From Thalassobius sp. I31.1 (GTDB lineage: Bacteria; Pseudomonadota; Alphaproteobacteria; Rhodobacterales; Rhodobacteraceae), in NCBI RefSeq assembly GCF_003031585.1, contig NZ_PWAA01000001.1, positions 1 to 64,000 on the forward strand: 64,000 nt of DNA, written 5' to 3'. Positions 17,372-26,063 of the stretch are shown in pieces. A program made the translations under genes and the position numbers. The stretch's first letter is position 1, and each line of letters opens with the position of its first letter. The notes under the pieces are model-generated. The model saw nothing but the letters and a program-made list of their open reading frames with translations. It did not search any database and was not told the origin of the DNA.

Positions 17372-18007
17372 TCACGCCCCCTCGTGTTGATGTTGCACCG
17401 CTTCCCGCTGCTCTGCCATTACCTGACGGATGATCTGCACCGCAGAGGACAGAAACAACCCGGCCATTATCCCGGCCACAATCAGATCCGGCCAGCCGGT
17501 GGCTGAACCCCAGACGCCCAGCGCCGCAATCATCACCGCAACATTGCCAATCGCATCATTGCGCGAACACAGCCAGACAGATCGCACATTGGCATCCCCG
17601 TCTTTATAGCGCGCAAGGATCAGAACACTGGCCAGATTTGCCACCAGTGCAAGAAAACCGATCAGCCCCATAATGTCTGCTTCAGGCACCCCAACATAAA
17701 ACACGCGATACAAGGTCGATCCGAACACCCAGCCCCCCATGGCAAGCAGGCTGAACCCCTTCAGCATCGCCGCATTTGCACGCACCCGCAAAGATGCCCC
17801 GATCACAGCAAGCGAAATCCCATAGGTCAGAGAATCCCCCAGAAAATCCAGTGCATCCGCCTGAAGCGCCTGGGATTTCGCCAGATGCCCCGCAACAATT
17901 TCCACCACAAACATCACCGCATTAATCGCGATCACCAGCCAAAGCCGGCGCTTATAGTCATCCGATACCCCGTCAAACCGGGCCTCATGTCCGCAACAAC
18001 CTGCCAT
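17372..18007 (-). CDS. cation diffusion facilitator-type metal transporter
   Basis: A 211-residue membrane protein with six predicted helices. TM2 carries the CDF metal-binding pattern in QADALDFLGDSLTYG and TM5 the matching SRNDAIGN. The N-terminus has MAGCCGHE and the C-terminus HQHEG, both possible metal contacts, and it lacks the long cytoplasmic domain of larger CDF proteins. It should export a divalent metal (Zn, Cd or Co) from the cytoplasm. A MerR-type promoter at 18038-18068 and the divergent merR gene point to metal-induced expression. Confidence 0.8.
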   Translation of the reverse strand: MAGCCGHEARFDGVSDDYKRRLWLVIAINAVMFVVEIVAGHLAKSQALQADALDFLGDSLTYGISLAVIGASLRVRANAAMLKGFSLLAMGGWVFGSTLYRVFYVGVPEADIMGLIGFLALVANLASVLILARYKDGDANVRSVWLCSRNDAIGNVAVMIAALGVWGSATGWPDLIVAGIMAGLFLSSAVQIIRQVMAEQREAVQHQHEGA

Positions 18008-18037
18008 GCGAATCTCCTTTTCGATCTCATAGCAGAT

Positions 18038-18068
18038 GATATAGTTCCTCCAGTGACTAGAGGTTCAA
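18038..18068 (-). promoter_or_regulatory. MerR-type promoter and operator for the CDF gene
   Basis: On the minus strand TTGAAC (-35, 18063-18068) and TATATC (-10, 18038-18043) are separated by 19 bp. The spacer contains the near-perfect dyad CCTCYAGTnACTRGAGG at 18047-18063. An over-long 19-bp spacer with a central dyad is the hallmark of MerR-family activation by DNA distortion. Confidence 0.85.
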
Positions 18069-18078
18069 GAGGTTTCTG

Positions 18079-18495
18079 ATGTACTCCATCGGCACATTAT
18101 CGGAACACACAAAGGTGAAAGTCCCGACTATCCGCTATTATGAGGAAATCGGCCTGCTGGCCGAAGCCGGGCGTACCGCAGGCAATCAGCGCCGCTATGA
18201 TGACACAGCCCTTGAACGGCTCAGCTTTATCAGACACGCGAGGGATCTGGGCTTCCCGATTGATGCGATCCGTGCCCTGATCACTCTGCAGAACCACCCG
18301 GATCGCTCTTGTGCAGAGGCCAGTGAGATCGCAGATCAGCAATTGTCCGGCGTCCGGGAAAAAATAGCGAAACTGCAAAGCCTGGAACAGGAACTATCCC
18401 GCATTTCAGAAGGCTGCAGTGGCGCCGGACAGGCCGCAAACTGTTATGTATTGGCATCACTTGCTGATCATTCGAAGTGCGATCACGATCACTGA
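18079..18495 (+). CDS. MerR-family metal-responsive regulator
   Basis: A 138-residue transcription factor. The N-terminal winged helix shows YSIGTLSEHTKVKVPTIRYY followed by EEIGLL, then the HxRDLGFPID-type helix and a dimerisation coiled coil (about 85-115). The C-terminal tail has Cys in EGCSGAGQAANCYVL and ends HSKCDHDH, a likely metal pocket of the CadR/PbrR/ZntR kind. It is divergent from the CDF transporter, whose promoter it should control. The exact metal is unknown. Confidence 0.87.
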   Translation: MYSIGTLSEHTKVKVPTIRYYEEIGLLAEAGRTAGNQRRYDDTALERLSFIRHARDLGFPIDAIRALITLQNHPDRSCAEASEIADQQLSGVREKIAKLQSLEQELSRISEGCSGAGQAANCYVLASLADHSKCDHDH

Positions 18496-18563
18496 TCTGA
18501 CACAGCTTGCCCCGCCTGGCAGCCCAACCTATCGCCATATTATCATTTCCAAAGGTGTTCACA

Positions 18564-19361
18564 GTGCTTCTGACCGGTGCCCTCTTTCTCAGCTTCCTCA
18601 CTTATCTGACCCTGCGCGGTGGATTGCGGGCCAAACGTGCCCTGCGTCTGGGCGGGAATGAACCACAATCGCTTTTGATGGGCGCGCTGGCCGTCGGGCT
18701 TGCCATGTGGGTTTTTGGCTGGATGTTTGGCATTGCGATCATGCTGGGTGTGGTGATCCATGAATACGGCCATGTCGCCGCTTTCCGGGTCTGCGGCCAT
18801 CAGGATGCACGGTTCCGGCTGGTGCCGCTGTTTGGTGGCGTTGCGATCTCGGATCGTCTGCCCGACACACAGAAAGAGGACCTGTTTATCACCATCATGG
18901 GACCCGGCATCTGCCTTGCGCCGATGCTGCTGGCCCTGGGGTTGGCAAATGTTCTGATGAACATGGGGTTCTTTATGACCTCTTCATTCCTGCAGATGTT
19001 TGCCATGGTTCTGGGGCTTTTGAACTTCTTTAACCTCCTGCCTTTCTGGCCGCTTGATGGTGGCCGCATCTTGCGCACAATCTTCTATGCTTTCAGCCCG
19101 GGATTTGCCCAGTTCATGACCATCGGCATGTCCGTCATGTTCGCTGGCATCGGCCTGTTGACGCAGTCCGTCTTCCTGACAATTTTCGCCCTTTTCGGCC
19201 TGCAAAGCGCCTTCACAGCCCCGGTTGTGTCCTCACATCAACGCCCGCTAACCCGCTTTCAGGCCACCTGGTGCTTCATTGCCTGGGCGACCTGTACGCT
19301 GGCATTCCTACTCGGCGCTTTCCCGATGATCGCCGCACTGATCCTGCCCCGTCTCATGTAA
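18564..19361 (+). CDS. M50-family (site-2 protease-like) membrane metalloprotease
   Basis: An intramembrane zinc protease of about 265 residues with six or more hydrophobic segments. The zinc motif HEYGH is in GVVIHEYGHVAAFRVCG and the third ligand in FNLLPFWPLDGGRIL. It has no PDZ domain, unlike RseP. The frame opens at TTG 18507, but the GTG at 18564 has AAAGG eight bases upstream and is preferred; the start remains uncertain. It lies just after merR on the same strand, but a functional link is not evident. Confidence 0.75.
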   Translation: MLLTGALFLSFLTYLTLRGGLRAKRALRLGGNEPQSLLMGALAVGLAMWVFGWMFGIAIMLGVVIHEYGHVAAFRVCGHQDARFRLVPLFGGVAISDRLPDTQKEDLFITIMGPGICLAPMLLALGLANVLMNMGFFMTSSFLQMFAMVLGLLNFFNLLPFWPLDGGRILRTIFYAFSPGFAQFMTIGMSVMFAGIGLLTQSVFLTIFALFGLQSAFTAPVVSSHQRPLTRFQATWCFIAWATCTLAFLLGAFPMIAALILPRLM

Positions 19362-19422
19362 CCACAGAAGGGGTTCACCTTCGCCCCGCTCTGTGCCACC
19401 TTCCGCAGGAAGGGAGACGGCC

Positions 19423-20109
19423 ATGACAATCACCACCTGTATCTTTGATGCCTATGGCACTTTGTTTGATGTCAGTGCTGCGGCACGTGAGGCTGCGGAA
19501 GAACCCGGGAACGAAGCCCTGGCCGCCTGCTGGCAGGCGCTGGCCGCGGACTGGCGATTGAAGCAACTGGAATACACCTGGCTGCGGGCCGTTGCAGATG
19601 CCCATGATGATTTCTGGCAGGTCACGCGCGACGGGCTTGACTGGGCGATGGAGAAACACGGGCTGGAAGGCGACAGATTGCGCACCCGCCTGATGCAGCT
19701 TTATGCCGAATTGTCGGCGTATCCCGAAGTTCCGGAGATGTTAAAGACTTTAAAGAATGCAGGTTTTAAACTTGCAATTCTTTCAAATGGCGAACCGAAG
19801 ATGCTGCAAAGCGCGATGGAAAGCGCGGGGATTGTGGATCTGTTGGATGACTGCCTGTCCGTCGAAAACGTCGGCGTTTATAAACCCCATGCGCGCGTCT
19901 ATGATATGGTGGGTGACCGGTTCGGCTGTGCCAATGACGAAGTGCTGTTTGTTTCCTCCAATGGCTGGGATGCGGCCTGCGCCACGGGTTACGGATTTCA
20001 CACAGCCTGGGTCAATCGCATGGGCCTGCCGGTGGATCGTATGCCCTGGACCCCCCGGCACATCCTGAGCGACCTGACAACACTCCCGGAACTGGTGAAA
20101 ACCCTGTGA
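19423..20109 (+). CDS. HAD-superfamily hydrolase, haloacid dehalogenase type II
   Basis: A 228-residue HAD hydrolase. Motif I is FDAYGTLFDV (nucleophile Asp at about 8), motif II LAILSNGEP, the lysine in VYKPHARVYD, and motif III FVSSNGWDAACATGYGF. These fit the L-2-haloacid dehalogenase group, which releases halide from 2-halo acids. AGGGAG precedes the ATG at 19423; an upstream in-frame start is less likely. First gene of a five-gene set with overlapping ends. Confidence 0.82.
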   Translation: MTITTCIFDAYGTLFDVSAAAREAAEEPGNEALAACWQALAADWRLKQLEYTWLRAVADAHDDFWQVTRDGLDWAMEKHGLEGDRLRTRLMQLYAELSAYPEVPEMLKTLKNAGFKLAILSNGEPKMLQSAMESAGIVDLLDDCLSVENVGVYKPHARVYDMVGDRFGCANDEVLFVSSNGWDAACATGYGFHTAWVNRMGLPVDRMPWTPRHILSDLTTLPELVKTL

Positions 20110-20933
20110 ATACAAATTACTACACAACATCCGACGGCATTCAGATCGGTTATTCTGACGAGGGCAAAGGCAAGCCCCTGCTGCTGTTATCAGGCCTGAC
20201 CCGCAACGCAAAAGACTTCAATCACCTGGTGCCACATCTGACCGGTTACCGCGTGATCCGCCCGGATTATCGCGGCCGGGGGCGATCCGATCACGCACCA
20301 TATCAGACCTACACGGTAGAGCTGGAAGCCCGCGATCAGCTGGAACTTATGGATCATCTGTCGCTGGATCAGGTCAGCATCATCGGCACGTCCCGCGGCG
20401 GGTTGATCGCGATGCTTCTGGCGGTTATTGCGAAACAAAGACTTAGCGGCGTTTGTCTGAACGACATCGGTCCGGAAATCGCGGAAAGCGGGCGTAAATA
20501 TATTATGACCTATCTGGGTCGCCGCCCACCACAAAAGACATATGAAGATGCCGCCGCGATGCGGGCGCAGTATTTCACGGACTTTCCCAATGTGCCGATG
20601 GCCCGCTGGCTGGAAGAGGTGCAGAACCAGTTCACCCTGTCTGATCGCGGCCTTGAAATCATGTATGACCGCAAGCTGCGCGACGCAGTGGGCGAAGGGT
20701 TGAAGGCAGCGGATCAACCGGATCTCTGGCCGTTGTTTGACGCGCTGGATGGTCTGCCGCTGGCGCTGTTGCGCGGGGCGAATTCGAACCTTTTGACAGA
20801 GGAATGCGCACAAGAAATGCAGCGCCGCCGCCCGGATATGCTGTTTGCCAATGTGCCTGATCGTGGCCATGTGCCGTTCCTGGATGAGATCGAAAGCCTT
20901 GATACAATTCACAAATTTCTAAGGATGATCTGA
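20106..20933 (+). CDS. alpha/beta hydrolase
   Basis: A 275-residue alpha/beta-hydrolase-fold enzyme with the nucleophile elbow GTSRGG at about 97-102, a loop LLLLSGLTRNAKDF for the oxyanion hole, and the catalytic His in DRGHVPFLDE. The start is GTG at 20106, overlapping the HAD gene stop by four bases. The substrate is not predictable; co-transcription with a dehalogenase and a PLP lyase suggests catabolism of small organic acids or esters. Confidence 0.8.
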   Translation: MNTNYYTTSDGIQIGYSDEGKGKPLLLLSGLTRNAKDFNHLVPHLTGYRVIRPDYRGRGRSDHAPYQTYTVELEARDQLELMDHLSLDQVSIIGTSRGGLIAMLLAVIAKQRLSGVCLNDIGPEIAESGRKYIMTYLGRRPPQKTYEDAAAMRAQYFTDFPNVPMARWLEEVQNQFTLSDRGLEIMYDRKLRDAVGEGLKAADQPDLWPLFDALDGLPLALLRGANSNLLTEECAQEMQRRRPDMLFANVPDRGHVPFLDEIESLDTIHKFLRMI

Positions 20934-21901
20934 TGATCACTTACGCCGATATCAAAGCCGCACAACACCGCCTGAGCGGACAATCCCGTCACACGCCCCT
21001 GCTGTCCTCTCCCTTTCTGGACGAAATCGCCGGGCGCAAAATATTTGTGAAACCGGAATGCCTGCAACACACGGGATCGTTCAAATTTCGCGGTGCCTGG
21101 TCGGCGGTATCTGCCCTGCCCGAGGGTCAGCGCAAAAACGGTGTCATCGCGTTTTCATCTGGCAATCACGCCCAGGGTGTGGCGCTGGCCGCTGCACGTC
21201 ATGGCATCCCGTCCGTGATCATCATGCCCCAAAACGCCCCGGCCCTGAAAATCGCCAACACCCGCGCGCTTGGGGCTGAAGTTGTGCTGTACGACCGCGC
21301 AACAGAAGCCCGCGAAGAAATCGGTGATCGCCTGTCTGCGGAACGTGGCCTGACCCTGATCAAACCCTATGACGAACCCATGGTCATCGCGGGTCAGGGC
21401 ACGGCAGGCCTTGAAATTGCAGCGGATTTACCCGGTGGCAATGCCGAAGTTCTGGTGCCGTGTGGTGGCGGCGGGCTGACCTCAGGCATCTCAATCGCTC
21501 TGGCGCAGGACGCCCCTGACATGCTGGTCCGCCCATGCGAACCCGAAGGATTTGACGACACCGCACGCTCGCTCGCCTCCGGGCGGATTGAACAGAACGC
21601 AGCACCGGAAGGGTCAATCTGTGACGCAATCGTCACCCCGGCCCCCGGTGACATCACCTTCCCGATTATGAAAGAAAACTGCGGTTCCGGCATTGTTGTC
21701 ACGGATGAGGAATGCCTGCGCGCCATGGCCCTGGCCTTTTTGCGCCTGAAGATCGTGATTGAACCCGGCGGCGCAACATCCCTTGCGGCGGCCCTGTTTC
21801 ACGGCGATAAATTAACCAAAGATACAGCGGTCTGCGTGGCCTCGGGCGGCAATGTCGACCCGGCCATGTTTGCCCGCGCCCTAAAAACACTGGAGAGCTG
21901 A
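20933..21901 (+). CDS. PLP-dependent threonine/serine (or hydroxyaspartate) dehydratase
   Basis: A 322-residue fold-type II PLP enzyme. The PLP lysine is in TGSFKFRGA at about 46-54, FSSGNHAQG follows, and the glycine-rich phosphate loop is PCGGGGLTSG. Length and lack of an ACT regulatory domain fit catabolic threonine dehydratase, serine racemase or 3-hydroxyaspartate dehydratase; sequence reading cannot decide among these. It overlaps the upstream hydrolase gene by one base. Confidence 0.82.
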   Translation: MITYADIKAAQHRLSGQSRHTPLLSSPFLDEIAGRKIFVKPECLQHTGSFKFRGAWSAVSALPEGQRKNGVIAFSSGNHAQGVALAAARHGIPSVIIMPQNAPALKIANTRALGAEVVLYDRATEAREEIGDRLSAERGLTLIKPYDEPMVIAGQGTAGLEIAADLPGGNAEVLVPCGGGGLTSGISIALAQDAPDMLVRPCEPEGFDDTARSLASGRIEQNAAPEGSICDAIVTPAPGDITFPIMKENCGSGIVVTDEECLRAMALAFLRLKIVIEPGGATSLAAALFHGDKLTKDTAVCVASGGNVDPAMFARALKTLES

Positions 21902-21902
21902 T

Positions 21903-23099
21903 ATGCCCCGATTTACGATTGCATCTTTTAACGTCAAAAACCTGATTGGCGCAGATCAGGAATATTACCGTTTCGAAAAATACACCCTGGAAGAGCACGC
22001 CTGGAAGGAAGACTGGCTGGCGGATCAGCTGCTGTCGCTGGACGCCGATGTGGTTGGTTTTCAGGAGATTTTCGAAGAGGACGCCCTGCGCGCCGTGATT
22101 GCTGAGGCGGACAAACGCGGCGAAGCCTCTAACGAAAGCGCGATCCCGGATCGCTCCAAACGCTATGCGAAAAAGGCGATCTTCCGCAAACTGGCCTACG
22201 CGCCCTATGGCAAAGACGCGGCCCTCGCCTTTGCACCGAACGTCAATGACGGCGAACCCGGTGAACGCCGCCCTGGCGTGGCCGTTCTGTCGCGCATGGG
22301 GTTTGTTGGCGGCCCTGAGGTGATCCAACAACTGCCTGAACCGCTGGATATCGAATTTGGTGGCCTGACTGATGGCGATAGCGGATCTTTCCGCATTTCG
22401 CGCCTGTCGCGTCCTGTGCTGAAAGTCCGTATCCCTGTTGGCGACCAGGTTGTGACGGTCTTCAACTGTCACCTGAAGTCCAAGCTTGGCGAATTCAAAC
22501 GTCCGGAAGGTGCCGATTTTGCACCCGAAGCGGATCTTCTGGCCTATGATCCTGCCGGTCGTGCTCTTGGCGCCCTGCGTGCCGGTCTGCGTCGCATGGC
22601 CGAAGCCTGGGTTCTGCGCAATGAGATCGTGAAGGAACTGTCCGCCGGCAATCCGGTGATGGTGCTGGGCGATTTCAACGACAGCGAACATGCGGTCAGC
22701 AGCGAGATTATCTCTGGCGAGGCCCCGTTTAAGAATTATTCCTGGATGCGCCGCCATGATGCGGATCGCGCCAATGAACGCTATTCCCGCGATCAGAACG
22801 ACCAGATCCAGAAGGCAATTACCTCGATGCGTCTGCATTCTGCGGAAAAGCTGTTTGTGCGGAAATCGCTGCGGGACATGGTCTATACCTCGGCCTTTGG
22901 CGGGGTGTTTGAAAGCATCGACCAGATCCTGATGAGCCACCATTTCATGCCGGAAAACCCGGATGCGATTGGCGAGATGGAATATTTCTCAGTCCTCAAC
23001 GACCATCTGACCGACGGATCCCATGCGGAAGCGCCTTATAACAAGCTGGCCTCTGACCACGGGCAGATCATGGCGCATATGCGGATCGGCGAGGACTGA
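21903..23099 (+). CDS. endonuclease/exonuclease/phosphatase family protein
   Basis: A 398-residue protein of the metal-dependent EEP fold. Visible elements are the N-terminal ASFNVKNL, the Glu in DVVGFQEIFEE, FNCHLKSKLGE, VLGDFNDSEH and the C-terminal ASDHGQIMA. No signal peptide is seen. The target (nucleic acid, sugar phosphate or lipid) is unknown. GGAG precedes the ATG, one base after the dehydratase stop. Confidence 0.8.
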   Translation: MPRFTIASFNVKNLIGADQEYYRFEKYTLEEHAWKEDWLADQLLSLDADVVGFQEIFEEDALRAVIAEADKRGEASNESAIPDRSKRYAKKAIFRKLAYAPYGKDAALAFAPNVNDGEPGERRPGVAVLSRMGFVGGPEVIQQLPEPLDIEFGGLTDGDSGSFRISRLSRPVLKVRIPVGDQVVTVFNCHLKSKLGEFKRPEGADFAPEADLLAYDPAGRALGALRAGLRRMAEAWVLRNEIVKELSAGNPVMVLGDFNDSEHAVSSEIISGEAPFKNYSWMRRHDADRANERYSRDQNDQIQKAITSMRLHSAEKLFVRKSLRDMVYTSAFGGVFESIDQILMSHHFMPENPDAIGEMEYFSVLNDHLTDGSHAEAPYNKLASDHGQIMAHMRIGED

Positions 23100-23956
23100 T
23101 GCCTTTTGCGGAACCAAACAGCATCCGCCTGCATTACCTGGATGAAGGTCCGCGTGATGGCGCGCCTCTGGTGTTGTTGCATGCGCTGGGAACGAACCTG
23201 CACCTGTGGGACGCGGTCTTGCCGCATATGCCGGACGGGCTGCGCGTGGTGCGCATTGATCTGCGCGGGCATGGCCAAAGTGATGCCCCACCTGCCCCCT
23301 ATTCCATGGGGGCGATGGTGCGCGATGTGGAAAGCCTGCTGGATCATCTGGAGCTGCGTGATGTCATGCTGTGCGGCTTATCCCTTGGCGGAATGATTGC
23401 CCAGGGGCTGGCGGTGAAACGGCTGGATCAGGTGCGCGCGCTGGTGCTTGCGGGCACCGCGGCAAAGATCGGCATGCCGAAGCTTTGGGACTACCGGGCT
23501 GAGGCCGTGCGCAAACACGGGTTAGATGTGCTGGCCGATGAGATCGCCAAACACTGGTTCCTGCGCAAGGGCCAGACGTTTGTCAGCCCTGACGGGCTTT
23601 CGCACTGGCGCGACATGTTGGTGAACACACCGGTTGATGGGTATTGCGGGGCGATTGCGGCCGTGTCCGGCACGGATTTCTTCACTCCTACATCGGGTCT
23701 GCGCTTGCCTGCACTGGGCCTGTGCGGAGTTGACGATCGCGCCACACCACCTGACCTGATGCGCGAAACACTGGAGCTGATCCCCGGCAGTGATTTCAAA
23801 ATCATCCGTCGCGCCGGGCACCTGTGTTGCGCAGAACAGCCCGAAGAATTCGCTGCGCATCTGCGTGATTTCATAAGGACCACCGGACACCTGCATGATC
23901 CGGAACAGCCCCCTGTTCTGATACAATCCGGGAACTGTTGCAGCGTCCACAAATGA
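23099..23956 (+). CDS. pcaD: 3-oxoadipate enol-lactonase-like alpha/beta hydrolase
   Basis: A 285-residue alpha/beta hydrolase close to PcaD of the beta-ketoadipate pathway, which hydrolyses 3-oxoadipate enol-lactone. Motifs: HALGTNLHLWD, RIDLRGHGQSD, nucleophile elbow CGLSLGG at about 92-98, GVDDRATPP and RRAGHLCCAEQP. The family usually ends near 260 residues; about 20 extra residues follow DFIRTTGH here, perhaps through loss of a stop. No other pca genes are nearby, so the substrate may differ. Its start overlaps the EEP gene stop by one base. Confidence 0.75.
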   Translation: MPFAEPNSIRLHYLDEGPRDGAPLVLLHALGTNLHLWDAVLPHMPDGLRVVRIDLRGHGQSDAPPAPYSMGAMVRDVESLLDHLELRDVMLCGLSLGGMIAQGLAVKRLDQVRALVLAGTAAKIGMPKLWDYRAEAVRKHGLDVLADEIAKHWFLRKGQTFVSPDGLSHWRDMLVNTPVDGYCGAIAAVSGTDFFTPTSGLRLPALGLCGVDDRATPPDLMRETLELIPGSDFKIIRRAGHLCCAEQPEEFAAHLRDFIRTTGHLHDPEQPPVLIQSGNCCSVHK

Positions 23957-24038
23957 CCGCTTATTTTAGTCGCACACGTGCTTCAGGACCGCGTGGATCG
24001 CAGATAAAGTAATCCGCGCGGTCCGTCAGAAATTTGCG

Positions 24039-24638
24039 TCAGTTTTTTTCAGGAAACTTGCTGATTTTGATGTTGTGCACCCGGTTCATGTGAACACCCA
24101 GATCTTGTATCTTTACAGCTGCCATTGGGCCACGCGTCTGAATAAACCGCCGAACTTTATCAGAAACCAGGTCAGCTTCCGACTTCTTGTCAGACTCAGT
24201 TTTTGCTTCAAGAATCTTAAAGGCGGAACAGGATTTACGCATAGCTTCCGGCGTTTTCTCTTCGCCAATCCCCAGGACCTTTGCGCCGTTTTCACGCAGA
24301 TACGTGGCAAGATGCGAAAAATCCCTGTCAGAACTGACCAGGATAAAACTCTGGATATTCTGCCGTAAAAAAAGATCCATCGCATCGACAGCCAACAACA
24401 TATCAGAGCTATTCTTTCCATCTCCGCTGTGAACCAGATGGTACCCGGGCGCGTTGTCCCAGCCCGGCAGTTTTGTTGCATTCCCATAGACCCGTCGGAT
24501 CCGCAATCCTTTCGTGCCACCGCTTTCCGTAATCAGCCGACCTGCGTATTTTGGTGAAATATTATCACCGTCAACGAGCAAGGCAGAGCCTTCTTTATTC
24601 TGAAAATTATTCATCGTTTCGGTCAAAATTCGCTCCAT
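24039..24638 (-). CDS. NYN-domain (LabA/DUF88-like) protein with an in-frame stop in its C-terminal domain
   Basis: The 199-residue product has a PIN-like NYN nuclease domain: ALLVDGDNISP at about 20-30, KNSSDMLLAVDAMDL and SSDRDFSHLATYL, whose acidic residues form the metal site. A C-terminal OST-HTH-like segment begins at SDKVRRFIQ but is cut by TGA at 24039-24041. The same frame continues to TAA at 23961-23963 and encodes RKFLTDRADYFICDPRGPEA, the normal end of such proteins, with Trp expected at the TGA. It therefore looks like a recent TGG-to-TGA nonsense change. Composition is AT-rich, suggesting acquired DNA. Confidence 0.75.
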   Translation of the reverse strand: MERILTETMNNFQNKEGSALLVDGDNISPKYAGRLITESGGTKGLRIRRVYGNATKLPGWDNAPGYHLVHSGDGKNSSDMLLAVDAMDLFLRQNIQSFILVSSDRDFSHLATYLRENGAKVLGIGEEKTPEAMRKSCSAFKILEAKTESDKKSEADLVSDKVRRFIQTRGPMAAVKIQDLGVHMNRVHNIKISKFPEKN

Positions 24639-24742
24639 TCAATGCAGAAATATTAGAAACCGGCTGTGTCAGAACTATGGCGATACTTGATTTCTGAACC
24701 GCTTCGTTTAGCATCAGCCTTTCTGTATTTCAGGAGCGCGCA

Positions 24743-25975
24743 ATGTCCGGAAAATCCACCCGCCTGCAGGTGATCTTTGTTCTGATCACCCTGGTGATAG
24801 ACGCCATGGGCATTGGTCTGATCATGCCGGTGATGCCAGATCTGATCCGTGAAATTGAAGGCGCGACACTGGCCGATGCGGCGATCTGGGGCGGGTATCT
24901 GTCGTTTTCCTTTGCGATCATGCAGTTTCTGTTTGGCCCGACTGTTGGCAGCCTGTCGGATCGATATGGACGACGCCCGGTTCTGCTGATCTCCCTGTTT
25001 ATCATGGCGGTGGATTATGCGGTTATGGCGCTTGCGGACACCATGTGGCTGCTGCTTCTGGGCCGTATTGTCGGCGGTATCACGGCCGCGACGCATTCTA
25101 CGGCTGCCGCCTTTATTGCGGATATTTCCAGTGATGAGGAACGGTCACAGAACTTTGGTCTTGTCTCTGCGGCCTTTGGCGTTGGCTTTGTGCTGGGACC
25201 TGTGATTGGCGGGTTGCTTGCCAGTTTTGGCCCACGCGCACCGTTTATCGCCGCTGCGATCCTTGCGGCCAGCAACTTTGTCTTCGGCTATTTCGTGTTC
25301 CCGGAAACCGTGACCGATAAGATCCGCCGCCCGTTTGACTGGAAGCGTGCGAACCCCTTTGGGGCCCTGATGAACATTGGCCGCCTGCCGGGCATCAAAC
25401 CACTGCTGGTGGTCTACTTCCTCTATCAGGTCGCGTTTTACGTTTACCCGGCGATCTGGTCTTACTTCACCCAGGAACGCTTCGGCTGGTCGCCTGCTAT
25501 GGTGGGCTGGTCTCTGGCCGTGTTCGGCATATCTATGGCGATCTCTCAGGGGTTGCTTATCCGCAAGATCATCCCCTGGATTGGTGAACGTAAAACCGTG
25601 ATCCTGGGTTTTGCACTGGATATTGTTGTCTTCTTCTTCACCGCTATCCTGACCAATGGCTGGATCGTTCTGGGGCTGACGCCGCTGTCTGCGCTTGGTG
25701 GCATGGCGACACCGGCGATGCAGGGGCTGATGAGCCGCGCGGCAGGTGCGGATCAGCAAGGCGAATTACAGGGGCTTCTGACCAGCATTGGTGCCCTTGG
25801 GATGATTCTTTCCCCACTGATCATGACCCGCACATTCGCCATGTTCAGCGAAGATGGTGCAGCATACTACCTGCCTGGCGCGCCTTTCCTGCTGTCGATG
25901 GTTCTGATGGCCCTGGGTCTTGGGATTTATCTGCTGGGCTGGCGGAAATTAATACCCGCAGGCGAAAAAATCTGA
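24743..25975 (+). CDS. MFS exporter, TetA-like
   Basis: A 410-residue major facilitator with 12 predicted helices. The motif A loop GSLSDRYGRRPVLL lies after TM2 at about 73-86, and the antiporter motif C-like GFVLGPVIGGLLASFGP at about 146-162. The family exports tetracycline-like drugs and other compounds by proton antiport. AGGAG precedes the ATG. The adjacent adh-tmpA-tmpB operon starts 88 bases later on the same strand, so transport of a related metabolite is conceivable but unsupported. Confidence 0.82.
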   Translation: MSGKSTRLQVIFVLITLVIDAMGIGLIMPVMPDLIREIEGATLADAAIWGGYLSFSFAIMQFLFGPTVGSLSDRYGRRPVLLISLFIMAVDYAVMALADTMWLLLLGRIVGGITAATHSTAAAFIADISSDEERSQNFGLVSAAFGVGFVLGPVIGGLLASFGPRAPFIAAAILAASNFVFGYFVFPETVTDKIRRPFDWKRANPFGALMNIGRLPGIKPLLVVYFLYQVAFYVYPAIWSYFTQERFGWSPAMVGWSLAVFGISMAISQGLLIRKIIPWIGERKTVILGFALDIVVFFFTAILTNGWIVLGLTPLSALGGMATPAMQGLMSRAAGADQQGELQGLLTSIGALGMILSPLIMTRTFAMFSEDGAAYYLPGAPFLLSMVLMALGLGIYLLGWRKLIPAGEKI

Positions 25976-26063
25976 CGCAAATACGCCATTCTGTCGCAAA
26001 CATTGCTTGCAGCGCCGTTTCAGATTTCGCAGGCTCCCCTTTAAGCAACGAAGGAGAACCCCC

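Noticed and set aside
21699-22943. 414-codon minus-strand frame opposite the dehydratase and EEP genes
   Set aside because: It spans the junction of two well-supported genes and has no motifs.
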